Of a stretch of DNA of 17,725 bases, positions 9,213 through 16,649 are shown in pieces. A program made the position numbers and the translations under genes. The stretch lies in the NCBI GenBank assembly GCA_034189125.1, contig JAXHVB010000096.1:1-17725 (forward strand), read 5' to 3'. The stretch is from UBA5862 sp002408105. GTDB lineage: Bacteria > Pseudomonadota > Gammaproteobacteria > Pseudomonadales > UBA5862. How positions within the stretch are numbered: position 1 is the stretch's first letter; the number at the start of each line of letters is the position of its first letter. Below the pieces are notes generated by a model. It made no database searches and was not told the DNA's origin. It was given only the letters and a program-made list of their open reading frames with translations.

Positions 9213-10247
9213 TTAATCACCCTCCTGGGCTGGAATGAAGGACTCGAAGTGGATCTGTGCGGGGGAGATTCCGCGCGCTTCAAGTACGGTGACCGCGGCG
9301 TCGACCATTGCCGGGGGACCACACAGAAAGGCTTCGGTGTCGGGTCCCAAGGCCTCGTCAGGGACACCGTTGGTTGGGTAACCCAGCGCACCTTGCCAAT
9401 CCGGGTGAGGTTCCACCAGACTGATTCGAAGGTTCAGGTTGGGCAGCCATTCGAGCCGCGCCGCAAGTTCATCGAGGTAGAACAGCTCCGCGAGCCGGTT
9501 CACCCCGAAATGCAGGTAGATGGAGTGTGCCCGCCAACGCATTTCCGCCAGGGTGTCGAGAATCGACAACACCGGCGCAAGACCAGTGCCCCCGGCGATC
9601 AGCACCACGGGGCCTTGCGGTGGCTGCTGTAGTTTGAATGCACCATGGGGACCATCGATCTCCAGCTCAGCATCAATAGCGCATTCGTTTTTCAGATAGG
9701 TCGACATCGCACCGCCTTCAAGCAGGCGAATCAAAAAGCGCATGGATGGCAGCTGCTCCACGGTCGAACACATCGAATAAGGCCGCCAGTGGTCGGTGTT
9801 GGGCACCCGCATTAGGTAGTACATGCCGGGAAGGAATTGGGCTTCGTGTTCGGCTTCGTCGATCTCCAGGGTCAGCTCCACGACCGATTCATTGAGCCTA
9901 TTGATGTCTTCGACCCAGGCGCGAAAGCGCTGGGGTCGATACCGCTGCAGCGCGTTGAACCCGTAGTCCATGCGGATGCGCGCATCATTTTCTGGCCGCG
10001 CGAGACAGGTCAGCACTTTGCGCTGCTCGACCTCGCGGGGAAGCAACGCAATGCTGGTGTCGCTGCGCATGCGCACTACACCGTGCTCCACTGTGCCGAC
10101 ACAGGAACCGCAACTGCCTGTCTTGCACTGATGAAACAGTTCGATTCCGGCCGCGAGCGCCGCCTCCAACACCGTCTGGCCTGGCGCCACCTCGATGCTG
10201 TGGGTCGTGTCGTCGGCGAACTGAATCAGCACCTGGGGGTTCGTCAT
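9213..10247 (-). CDS. Oxygenase reductase: [2Fe-2S] ferredoxin, FAD and NAD(P)H domains
   Basis: This 344-residue iron-sulfur flavoprotein transfers electrons from NAD(P)H to a Rieske oxygenase, like BenC- or CarAd-type reductases. The N-terminal plant-type ferredoxin domain has Cys41, Cys46 and Cys49 in CKTGSCGSC and the fourth ligand Cys81 in LTCLARP. The FAD domain has RPYS at 155-158. The nucleotide domain has GGTGLAP (219-225) and CGPPAMV (309-315), and the protein ends with the typical HFESF. It follows the second oxygenase gene of the operon by 3 bases, with a GGAG just upstream overlapping that gene's stop, and precedes the M20-like gene by 3 bases. No separate ferredoxin gene is present, so this protein is expected to reduce one or both oxygenases directly. 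Domain assignment is certain; which pyridine nucleotide it uses cannot be told. Confidence 0.94.
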   Translation of the reverse strand: MTNPQVLIQFADDTTHSIEVAPGQTVLEAALAAGIELFHQCKTGSCGSCVGTVEHGVVRMRSDTSIALLPREVEQRKVLTCLARPENDARIRMDYGFNALQRYRPQRFRAWVEDINRLNESVVELTLEIDEAEHEAQFLPGMYYLMRVPNTDHWRPYSMCSTVEQLPSMRFLIRLLEGGAMSTYLKNECAIDAELEIDGPHGAFKLQQPPQGPVVLIAGGTGLAPVLSILDTLAEMRWRAHSIYLHFGVNRLAELFYLDELAARLEWLPNLNLRISLVEPHPDWQGALGYPTNGVPDEALGPDTEAFLCGPPAMVDAAVTVLEARGISPAQIHFESFIPAQEGD

Positions 10248-10250
10248 CCC

Positions 10251-11489
10251 TTATCTCCGCCGCTTGATACCGAGTTCCATCGGCGGCGTCTGAATGCCTC
10301 GGGCATGGCGGGCCACCAGCTTTCTCCAGGCGACGATCACGGCATCCATGGCGCAGAGCTTCTCTTCGGCGAAACCCACATCGTGCTCATAGAACGGCTG
10401 CATGGAGTCCCGCGCCCACAGGTCGTCGTCGTTGAAGTCGTGGAACACCGCGTCACGCAGGTAGTTTTCGTACTGATCGGTAAAGCGCTCGCGCTCGGCT
10501 TCAGTCGGTGCGGTTTTGACCAGCAGTTCCCAGTATTCGTAGCTTTTGTCGTCGATGGGCACATACATTTCATGGGCAGTGATGCCCGGAAACGGAAAGT
10601 TCTCGACCTTAAGCACACCGGGCAGCCACATGGAGGTGCGGATCCCGAGTGTTGGCGTTCCACCGGACGCGCGCACTCCCAACATGGCGTTCTCAAAGAT
10701 CGGTTCGTAGTTGGAGTGGCCGTCGGCGTCGGGCGGGTACATGTTCATCATGCCCTTGGGGCCGTCGGCGTCCTCGAAGGCCTTGACGGCCTCGTCTGAG
10801 GTTGGCTTGAATCCGAGCGGTACCGCCAGGTCGTGGGCGTAGACCAGCGGGGATTTCCAGTGGATCAACACATGTCCGGGATCAAATCCATTCTCGACCG
10901 CCAGGCGCCAGTTGGATTCGCCTTTGCGGCGAATGCCAAGGACGATGGCGTCGTCATCGGTGAGATTGGGGCTGTAATACGCGTAGTCCTTGGACTCTTG
11001 TGGTGGCAGGTCGGACTCCAGCGGAGGGATTGGCGCGTAGTCCGCGTCGCCGACGAAAACCCAGATGATCGAGTACTTCTCCACCACCGGGTACGTCTTG
11101 ATTGATGCGTTGCCGATCAGTGGGTCTTCAGGCGCGGCAAGGATGGTCTTGAGTTCGCCGTCGTTCAAGCCATAGGTGTAGCCGTGGTACCAGCAGGTGA
11201 CCATGCCCTCCTTGAAGCAGTAGGGTTTTTTCGAAAGCGGCACACCGCGGTGGCAGCAGCGGTCTTCGAGCGCATAGAGCTGGTCTTTCTCTCGGCGAAG
11301 CAGGATCGGCTCGCCGCAAATCTTGGTGGAGCCGAAGGCGCCTTCTTCCAGCTCGTGGCTGAAAAGCGCTGGATACCAATGGTTTTTCAACCCCCACTTC
11401 GCATCAATGTAGGGCTGGTAGCTCTTGGCGGCACCAGAGCCGCGGGCTGAAGGGGCAATTGGAGATGGGGTCGGATCGGGTCTGCTCAT
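10251..11489 (-). CDS. Rieske non-haem iron oxygenase, CarAa-like (copy 1, promoter-distal)
   Basis: The predicted 412-residue terminal oxygenase has a Rieske [2Fe-2S] site Cys78-x-His80 and Cys99-x-x-His102 with 18 intervening residues, the spacing seen in carbazole 1,9a-dioxygenase CarAa. The mononuclear iron site is shown by NGFDPGHVLIH, giving His206 and His210 with Asp203 as the bridging acid. The third ligand is probably an Asp of the FNDDDLWARD segment (354-356). CarAa enzymes work as alpha-only homotrimers, and no beta-subunit gene is present here. The ATG at 11489 is preferred because AGGAG lies 9 bases upstream and the protein then matches its neighbour's length; a TTG at 11528 would overlap the previous gene. 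The reductase gene follows after 3 bases. It is highly similar to the adjacent copy 2, indicating tandem duplication. The substrate is unknown: aromatic, heteroaromatic or alicyclic hydroxylation are all possible. Confidence 0.93.
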   Translation of the reverse strand: MSRPDPTPSPIAPSARGSGAAKSYQPYIDAKWGLKNHWYPALFSHELEEGAFGSTKICGEPILLRREKDQLYALEDRCCHRGVPLSKKPYCFKEGMVTCWYHGYTYGLNDGELKTILAAPEDPLIGNASIKTYPVVEKYSIIWVFVGDADYAPIPPLESDLPPQESKDYAYYSPNLTDDDAIVLGIRRKGESNWRLAVENGFDPGHVLIHWKSPLVYAHDLAVPLGFKPTSDEAVKAFEDADGPKGMMNMYPPDADGHSNYEPIFENAMLGVRASGGTPTLGIRTSMWLPGVLKVENFPFPGITAHEMYVPIDDKSYEYWELLVKTAPTEAERERFTDQYENYLRDAVFHDFNDDDLWARDSMQPFYEHDVGFAEEKLCAMDAVIVAWRKLVARHARGIQTPPMELGIKRRR

Positions 11490-11498
11490 GGAAGTGTG

Positions 11499-11503
11499 CT
11501 CCT
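11499..11503 (-). promoter_or_regulatory. Ribosome binding site fixing the start of oxygenase copy 1
   Basis: AGGAG on the minus strand lies 9 bases before the ATG at 11489. It supports this start over the in-frame TTG at 11528, which has no comparable site and overlaps the stop of the upstream oxygenase gene. Confidence 0.75.
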
Positions 11504-11524
11504 GGTGTATGAATCTGATTGCGG

Positions 11525-12760
11525 TCAAAGGGGGAGGTTCTTGCGTGTTCGAGCGAGCTCCTTGGGCGGAGACTGAATGCCGCGGGCGTAGCCTGCCACC
11601 AGCTTTCTCCAGCCAACGATCACGGCGTCAAGTGAGCACAGCCGCTCCGCAGACCAGCCGATGTCCTGGGCGTAAAAAGGCTGCATGGCGTCGCGAGCGA
11701 CAAGATCCTGGTCGTTGAAATCGTTGAACATGGCCTTTTTAAGGTAGTTTTCGTACTGATCGACGAAGGTTTCCTGGTCCTCGGTGGTTGGCGTCTCACA
11801 GGCGATGAGTTCCCAGTATTCATAGCTCTGGTCATCGATGGGCACATACATCTCGTACATCGACATGCCCGGGTAGGGAGCGTTCTCGACCAGCAAGACA
11901 CCGGGAAGCCACATCGAGGTGCGCAACCCTTCGGGCACGCTCTGGCCTCCAAAGCTAGAGACACCGAGCATTTCGTTGTGCATCACCGGTTCATAATGGG
12001 CCACACCATCCGCGCCCGGCACGTACTCATTGAGGATGCCACGCGGCGCGTTGTCCTCCGTAAAGGTGGTGGTCGCCTGTTCGCTGATCGGTCGGAAACC
12101 AAGCGGCAGCGCCCAATCCTGGGCGTACACCCAGGGTGAATCCTGGTGCACCAGAACATGTCCCGGATCGAAACCATTCTCTGTGGCCAGGCGCCAATTG
12201 GCCTTGCCTCGGCGCCGAATACCCCGCACGGTGGTATCGGGGTTGAGCAGGTGGGCACAGTAGTGAGGTTCCCCGGCTGTGCGCAGCTGTGGTGGCAAGT
12301 CATGCGCAAGTGGTGGAGGCTCGCCGAAGTCCGAGTCGCCGACGAAGACGAAGACAATCCCTGCAGCCTCTTCTACTGGATAGGTCTTGATGGTGGCATT
12401 GCCAATCAAGGGGTCATCAGGGCTGCCGATGATGGTTTTCAGCTCGCCATCACCGAGCCCGTAGGTGTAGCCGTGGTACCAACAGGTGACCGTACCCTCC
12501 TTGAAGCAGTAGGGCTTTTTTGACAGCCGCACCCCGCGGTGGCAGCAGCGGTCCTCCAGTGCATACACCTGCCCCGACTCGCGGCGCAGCAAAATGGGCT
12601 CGCCACCGAGGGTGGCCGCACCAAACTCGCCTTCATTAAGCTCATCGCTGAACAGCGCTGGGAACCAGTGGTTTTTAAGCCCCCAGCGTGCTGCGATGTA
12701 AGGCTTGTAACTGTGGGTACCCGTTGCAGCAGGCGTGGTGTTGGGTGTGAATGTGTCCAT
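11525..12760 (-). CDS. Rieske non-haem iron oxygenase, CarAa-like (copy 2, promoter-proximal)
   Basis: The 411-residue protein has the same layout as its neighbour: Rieske ligands Cys72, His74, Cys93 and His96 with the 18-residue CarAa-type spacing, then NGFDPGHVLVH with His201 and His205 and bridging Asp198, and a C-terminal FNDQDLVARD segment supplying the last iron ligand. The N-terminal halves of the two copies are strikingly alike (for example both have PYCFKEG and CWYHGYTYGL). They differ right after the iron-binding histidines (QDSPWVYAQDWALPL here, WKSPLVYAHDLAVPL in copy 1) and in the segment before TSMWLPGV, so the pocket probably differs. GGAGGAG lies just before the ATG. It sits 55 bases after the DUF1329 gene and 35 bases before copy 1. 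The two copies could act on different substrates, in successive steps, or mix into hetero-oligomers; the sequence does not decide. Confidence 0.93.
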   Translation of the reverse strand: MDTFTPNTTPAATGTHSYKPYIAARWGLKNHWFPALFSDELNEGEFGAATLGGEPILLRRESGQVYALEDRCCHRGVRLSKKPYCFKEGTVTCWYHGYTYGLGDGELKTIIGSPDDPLIGNATIKTYPVEEAAGIVFVFVGDSDFGEPPPLAHDLPPQLRTAGEPHYCAHLLNPDTTVRGIRRRGKANWRLATENGFDPGHVLVHQDSPWVYAQDWALPLGFRPISEQATTTFTEDNAPRGILNEYVPGADGVAHYEPVMHNEMLGVSSFGGQSVPEGLRTSMWLPGVLLVENAPYPGMSMYEMYVPIDDQSYEYWELIACETPTTEDQETFVDQYENYLKKAMFNDFNDQDLVARDAMQPFYAQDIGWSAERLCSLDAVIVGWRKLVAGYARGIQSPPKELARTRKNLPL

Positions 12761-12815
12761 TTCGCTCCTCCATTGGGCTGGTGTGTGGGCCGACCAATAC
12801 AGCTCAGTGCCTCAA

Positions 12816-14105
12816 TCAGTACAGGCCTTGCTTGCCGGTCGCCAATCGCTGCATGATCCGCGGGGTGAGCATTTCCTCTTTGAATTGAGGGTCGTTCAGC
12901 ACCAATATGCCGGTGCCATCGATGAAGGTGGCTCGCTGGGCTTTCAGGTCGATGGCTTGTACGTAGTTGGCGGTGGGAATGGTGAAACCATCTGGCGTGG
13001 TCGACTCGGTGATCCACAGCCGCCACATGCGCCAGAGTTGGTCGTTCTTGTCGTAGAACTCCCCGGCGTAGGGTTGGGGGTAGTCGGTACCGACATAGAG
13101 GACTTTCCGGCCGTAGGGGTGCTCTGAAGGCGGGCTGCCCTCGAGCACAAACACCTCGGTGGGGCGCCAGACCACATGCTCAGGGTCCGGGTTGATCCAA
13201 GGCGAAGACTGTTCGATCAAGTCTTCGTAGTGCATGGTCATCATCGGCTCAAGGTACGACACCGCGAGGATGGTGCGCTTGCCCAGCACCCGGAAGTCGG
13301 AATACCAAAGCGGATAGCTGTCGAGCCCATTGTTGTCGTCGTTCAGCATGTCCATCTGTGGCTGGTTGTCCATCCAGACCGCCGCACCAGCGGTGCGTTT
13401 GATGCGGCGGATGGACTTGACATAGACATAGGCTTCGTCGGCCTCTCCAACCGCAGACTGCACGGTGTACACGCCGAGACCGGCCAAGTCGTAGGGCGCG
13501 CTCAGTGCCACCACTGACTTTTGCTTGGTGGTGCCATCGCCGCGATGACCGGGCGGGTTGTCGGTGTAGCGGCCGACCATGCGGAACTTGTAGTTGTCCC
13601 CGACAAACTGACGAACCACTCCGTCTTCGAATCCGGCGATGGTGATGGGTCCGCCAACCGCACTGTTGTCGGCGTTGGTTGGAATCGCGTAGAACAGGTT
13701 CCACGCGAGTTTCCAGCCAGCGTGGGGGTCGTCCGGGTCAACTTGTGGAAACGGACTTCCAGCGACGTAACCCGTGAGTTTTTTGGTCTCTGCGTCGAAT
13801 CGCACCTGTGGTGCATAGGTTTCTGTTGCGGACAGGTAGCGCGGATCGGGCTGCATCGGTCTCGCAGGCGCGAGCTTCATGCGCAGCCCGTGTTCGCGAA
13901 TGCGCATGATGAGGTGCTCGGTCAGCAGCTCGTTGATCGGGGTTCCCTGATAGTGGTCGTCCAAGCGTTCATCAAGGTTCTGCGCCGACAGAACAAAGCC
14001 GGTTGGAACCTCCTCGGCCAGTGTGTGTGGAGCTGCCACCCCCAGTGAGAAGATCAGGGCTGCAAATCGGACATTGCGCAGTGCGTGAAGAAATTGAAAA
14101 GTCAT
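12816..14105 (-). CDS. DUF1329 family periplasmic protein (operon copy)
   Basis: The 429-residue protein begins with a clear Sec signal peptide (hydrophobic core about residues 13-25, likely cleavage after HTLA at residue 30), so it is exported. Its body resembles DUF1329, although more divergent than the gene at the window start. A SIRRIKRTAG segment corresponds to the family's GQRRVRRAP, followed by NDDNNGLDSYPLWYSDFRVLGKR, and near the end RKVLYVGTD and DQLWRMWRLW. The family is thought to adopt a LolA-like lipid-binding fold and to act in the periplasm or at the outer membrane with DUF1302 and RND partners; this is inference. AGGAG lies 6 bases upstream of the ATG. It follows the DUF1302 gene by 55 bases and precedes the first oxygenase gene by 55 bases, so the envelope genes and catabolic genes share one transcript. 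Confidence 0.82.
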   Translation of the reverse strand: MTFQFLHALRNVRFAALIFSLGVAAPHTLAEEVPTGFVLSAQNLDERLDDHYQGTPINELLTEHLIMRIREHGLRMKLAPARPMQPDPRYLSATETYAPQVRFDAETKKLTGYVAGSPFPQVDPDDPHAGWKLAWNLFYAIPTNADNSAVGGPITIAGFEDGVVRQFVGDNYKFRMVGRYTDNPPGHRGDGTTKQKSVVALSAPYDLAGLGVYTVQSAVGEADEAYVYVKSIRRIKRTAGAAVWMDNQPQMDMLNDDNNGLDSYPLWYSDFRVLGKRTILAVSYLEPMMTMHYEDLIEQSSPWINPDPEHVVWRPTEVFVLEGSPPSEHPYGRKVLYVGTDYPQPYAGEFYDKNDQLWRMWRLWITESTTPDGFTIPTANYVQAIDLKAQRATFIDGTGILVLNDPQFKEEMLTPRIMQRLATGKQGLY

Positions 14106-14160
14106 TCCGTGCTCCTGTGTGCCTTCGCGTTCAGGTGGGTAGCGGGGGTTGAACTTCGGA

Positions 14161-15705
14161 TCAGAATTGGTAGCTGATGCGTGCCAAGGCTTGATCGCTG
14201 TAGTGGAATGCGCCGATCAAGCTTTGCCCCTGTGGATCCATGGGACTGTTTTTGTAACGTCCACCATTGAAGAAATCGGCTTCCAACATGACTCTCCAGT
14301 GGTCTCCGAACGACAGGCTTAACCCGGGCACCAAAATGGTGCCGTCGTATGCCAAGTCGTAAATCACGGCGAAGGTGAAGGTCACTGAGTCATGACGAAA
14401 CGGCATCATCACCAGGGCTGTCAGAATGCTCGAATGCTCCTTCTTGGGAGAGCCGAAGTCGACGACCTGTTCGCTGTCTTCGTGGTCCAGAATCCAGGTA
14501 TCGAACAGCTGCAAGCTGATTGAGGTGGGAGCACTGGTACCGAGCCAACCCTGTGTACGCAGAGGTTTATCCAGCCCGATCATCGCGCGCAACGTGTCTT
14601 TTTCTATGACGCCATTGCCACCAGCAGACGGAGTATTGGCGAGTCCGAAGTTGTAGGGTTTGTCTGGAGTAAAGGCCAACTCGGCGCGGAAAGTTGCATT
14701 GATGGGTGCCAGATAGCCATTGAGGGTGGCGCCAAAGATATCGATCTCCGGGTAAATGAACTCCGCAAAACCGTTCTCTGGAGCTTCGCCGTAACCTCGA
14801 AACGTTGGGTTGAACCCGCCGCTGAGGTCCGCGAAGTTCACCACAGGGTCCTGACTCAGCGTGTGGTAGTAGTTAAGGGAGTAACCGAAACCTAGAACTG
14901 ACCCCGACAAACGGATCCCGTACGATGGCTCATCGGCGTCCGCTTTGGAGTGGTTGTAATTCACTGGAATCAGCGCCGCGGTATTGAATCCGCGGCTGCC
15001 ATTGAGGCTCCAGCGTCCACCAAAGGTGTCCAAACTGTTTCCCATGGCATCGTCGTCGTCGATGCCAGGCCGGAGTACAACCTGCACGGCGGTGTCGGAT
15101 TCGACCGCAAAGTACTGTAGGTTGAGCAGCCACAGCGGCTTGCGCCACTCCTCATTCTCCGGCTCGAGAAACGCGCGCCAGGTTTGGTCATAGCCGTGAA
15201 TCACGTCCATAGCCTGGAAAAAATCGGTCTCTCCCCAGACCACCTGCTGCTTGCCAATACGCGCTGTGAACTGCAAACCCATTGGGATGTCCAGGTAGGC
15301 TTCGCGCAGTTCCTCGTCGTTGTACTGCTGTTGGAAGTCTGAACGCGGTAGCGGTGGTGCATTCAGCGCGCCGGTCAGGGCGGTGAGGTCTTCCAGGCGA
15401 TCGAGGTAACCGGTCATGTATTCGCGGGTCAAGCGTCCAATGGCGACCCCGTAGGCCCAGCCGAGATCGGCGTCGGCTTGCAACAGCAGCGTGGTTCTGG
15501 CCATGGCCAAGTCGTACTTGTCATCTTCCGGGGTCTCTGGCACATCGCTGAGGTTGCTCGCGAGGTGCTCGCGAACGTAACCGGAAATTCGAACGTCTGC
15601 GGCGTAGATGGGGGAAGAGTCAATCAGTGCGCCAGCGGTTAAAGCGCACAAGAGGGGCGCTGTCCTGAGGCGGTGGCCTGTAGCTGCCGGGGGTGGATGT
15701 GGCAT
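14161..15705 (-). CDS. DUF1302 family outer-membrane protein
   Basis: The predicted 514-residue protein has a signal peptide (cleavage probably after SPIYA, residue 35) and then a beta-rich sequence with alternating aromatic residues. It ends in ARISYQF, the terminal Phe expected of an outer-membrane beta-barrel recognised by the Bam machinery. Internal phrases such as GKQQVVWGETDFFQAMDVI and the repeated amphipathic strands match the DUF1302 family, whose members usually neighbour DUF1329 and are suspected to be outer-membrane channels for hydrophobic compounds. The ATG at 15705 is chosen because GGAG lies 7 bases upstream and the signal peptide then begins normally; a TTG at 15750 would add 15 residues. 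It is the first gene of the operon and faces the divergent TetR gene across 275 bases. The family call is good; transport of a specific compound is not shown. Confidence 0.82.
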   Translation of the reverse strand: MPHPPPAATGHRLRTAPLLCALTAGALIDSSPIYAADVRISGYVREHLASNLSDVPETPEDDKYDLAMARTTLLLQADADLGWAYGVAIGRLTREYMTGYLDRLEDLTALTGALNAPPLPRSDFQQQYNDEELREAYLDIPMGLQFTARIGKQQVVWGETDFFQAMDVIHGYDQTWRAFLEPENEEWRKPLWLLNLQYFAVESDTAVQVVLRPGIDDDDAMGNSLDTFGGRWSLNGSRGFNTAALIPVNYNHSKADADEPSYGIRLSGSVLGFGYSLNYYHTLSQDPVVNFADLSGGFNPTFRGYGEAPENGFAEFIYPEIDIFGATLNGYLAPINATFRAELAFTPDKPYNFGLANTPSAGGNGVIEKDTLRAMIGLDKPLRTQGWLGTSAPTSISLQLFDTWILDHEDSEQVVDFGSPKKEHSSILTALVMMPFRHDSVTFTFAVIYDLAYDGTILVPGLSLSFGDHWRVMLEADFFNGGRYKNSPMDPQGQSLIGAFHYSDQALARISYQF

Positions 15706-15712
15706 GTGCGAA

Positions 15713-15716
15713 CTCC
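15713..15716 (-). promoter_or_regulatory. Ribosome binding site fixing the DUF1302 start
   Basis: GGAG on the minus strand sits 7 bases before the ATG at 15705. This supports that start rather than the upstream in-frame TTG at 15750. Confidence 0.6.
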
Positions 15717-15754
15717 AAGTTGGAACTGGGCCCACCGGGGGCACCAACAAGTCA

Positions 15755-15772
15755 ACCTAACGTTCGTTTGGT
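15755..15772. promoter_or_regulatory. Inverted repeat A, candidate operator before DUF1302
   Basis: ACCTAACG (15755-15762) and CGTTTGGT (15765-15772) form an 18-base imperfect palindrome with 7 of 8 pairs matching. It lies 50-67 bases upstream of the DUF1302 start, a position where a bound repressor could block the operon promoter. It shares an AACGTTY core with repeat C near the TetR gene. Binding by the neighbouring TetR protein is inferred from position and symmetry only. Confidence 0.45.
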
Positions 15773-15787
15773 AATGCGACAGGCGTG

Positions 15788-15801
15788 CCAGTTTTCACTG
15801 G
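15788..15801. promoter_or_regulatory. Inverted repeat B in the divergent control region
   Basis: CCAGT (15788-15792) and ACTGG (15797-15801) flank a 4-base spacer. The right arm continues as CACTGGTGC (15796-15804), which recurs as CACTGGCGC in repeat D. It may be a second type of regulator site; it is too short to be sure. Confidence 0.3.
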
Positions 15802-15890
15802 TGCGGAGAAAATTAGTCATAAAACAAATGGATAGGAGCGTTGTCCCCGTTTGCCTGAGATTCTGCGATTCTCTGTTGGGCGCACCAAAA

Positions 15891-15906
15891 TCAAACAAAC
15901 GTTTGA
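15891..15906. promoter_or_regulatory. Inverted repeat C, candidate operator before the TetR gene
   Basis: CAAACGTTTG (15896-15905) is a perfect 10-base palindrome. It overlaps a second arrangement, TCAAAC (15891-15896) with GTTTGA (15901-15906). It also overlaps TTGACC (15903-15908), a plausible -35 box for the TetR gene, although no convincing -10 box was found 17 bases away. It shares its core with repeat A. Confidence 0.45.
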
Positions 15907-15912
15907 CCGAGA

Positions 15913-15927
15913 GCACTGGCGCAGTGC
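15913..15927. promoter_or_regulatory. Inverted repeat D before the TetR gene
   Basis: GCACTG (15913-15918) and CAGTGC (15922-15927) form a perfect 6-base inverted repeat with a 3-base spacer, between the possible -35 box of the TetR gene and its start. Its CACTGGCGC motif repeats that of site B. An autoregulatory operator is possible. Confidence 0.4.
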
Positions 15928-15965
15928 AGCATCTGGTGTAGGCTCGCGCATTTAGTGACTGGTAC

Positions 15966-15971
15966 AGGGAG
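15966..15971 (+). promoter_or_regulatory. Ribosome binding site of the TetR gene
   Basis: AGGGAG lies 9 bases before the ATG at 15981 and 6 bases before an adjacent in-frame TTG at 15978. The ATG is preferred; the choice alters the protein by only one residue. Confidence 0.6.
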
Positions 15972-15980
15972 TTTTGCTTG

Positions 15981-16649
15981 ATGACAGACCAATCCACTGC
16001 CCAGATTGACACCCCGGGAGGAAACACACGCACCGCAGTTCTAGAGAAAGCCCTGGAACTGTTCGCAGAAACCGGTTTCAACGGTGTGTCGATGCGGCGC
16101 ATCGCCCAAGAGGTCGGAATCAACCCCGCGACGCTCTACCACCATTTCACTCACAAGGAAGACCTGTACGAGCAGGTACTGCGGTTCGCCTATGCGGAGC
16201 AGGCCGCACAGTTTTCAGCGCTGGTCTCCACAGAGGGCACACCTCGGAGTCAACTCGGTGAATTTATTCGCGAGTTCACCCGCTATATCGCCAAGGACCA
16301 GCATTTTTTCCGACTGGTCAAGCGTGAGCAGCTGGAGGGCAATAGCGAACGTTTGAAGATGCTGGTGGATTTGTTGTTCGGCCAACAATATGGCGCGATG
16401 GTGCGAAGTGTCGGCCGGGTCACTCAAGCGTTCGATGCACACATGTTGGTGACTTCTCTCCTGGGTCTGGTGCTGCACCACTATGAAACCCGGCACATGC
16501 GCCAGTTCTTTAGCGAATACGCGCCTTCCCAGGACGACCCCGATGTTGTTGCAGACCACTGCTGTCGGTTGTTCTTTTTCGGCATTCAAGGGGAGGCCGG
16601 TGCGGGGCAGGTGCCCGAGCCTTCCACCCACGCCATGCCGACCCCCTGA
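15981..16649 (+). CDS. TetR/AcrR family transcriptional regulator
   Basis: The predicted 222-residue protein has the standard TetR N-terminal DNA-binding domain. A first helix covers TRTAVLEKALELFAETG (about 17-32), followed by the helix-turn-helix GVSMRRIAQEVGINPATLYHHF (about 35-56, shown in part by SMRRIAQEVG and ATLYHHF) and the KEDLYEQVL boundary helix. The rest is a divergent helical ligand-binding and dimerisation domain. It is transcribed away from the nine-gene operon across a shared 275-base region that holds four inverted repeats, the usual arrangement for a local repressor relieved by the pathway substrate or a metabolite. The ligand is unknown. The C-terminal residues after GEAGAG are Pro-rich and probably disordered. 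No clear terminator is visible in the 188 bases before purU. Confidence 0.92.
   Translation: MTDQSTAQIDTPGGNTRTAVLEKALELFAETGFNGVSMRRIAQEVGINPATLYHHFTHKEDLYEQVLRFAYAEQAAQFSALVSTEGTPRSQLGEFIREFTRYIAKDQHFFRLVKREQLEGNSERLKMLVDLLFGQQYGAMVRSVGRVTQAFDAHMLVTSLLGLVLHHYETRHMRQFFSEYAPSQDDPDVVADHCCRLFFFGIQGEAGAGQVPEPSTHAMPTP

Noticed and set aside
8409..9632. Long plus-strand open frame of about 400 codons opposite the M20-like and reductase genes, and similar long antisense frames at 6104-6946, 7044-8069 and 9837-10799
   Set aside because: They are shadows of GC-rich coding sequence on the other strand; the minus-strand frames carry clear family motifs and ribosome binding sites, and these do not.
11490..11528. 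TTG start at 11528 for oxygenase copy 1
   Set aside because: It overlaps the stop of the upstream oxygenase gene, whereas the ATG at 11489 has AGGAG at good spacing and gives the same length as its paralogue.
15706..15750. TTG start at 15750 for the DUF1302 protein
   Set aside because: The ATG at 15705 has GGAG 7 bases upstream and gives a normal signal peptide, while the longer form would put 15 extra residues before it.
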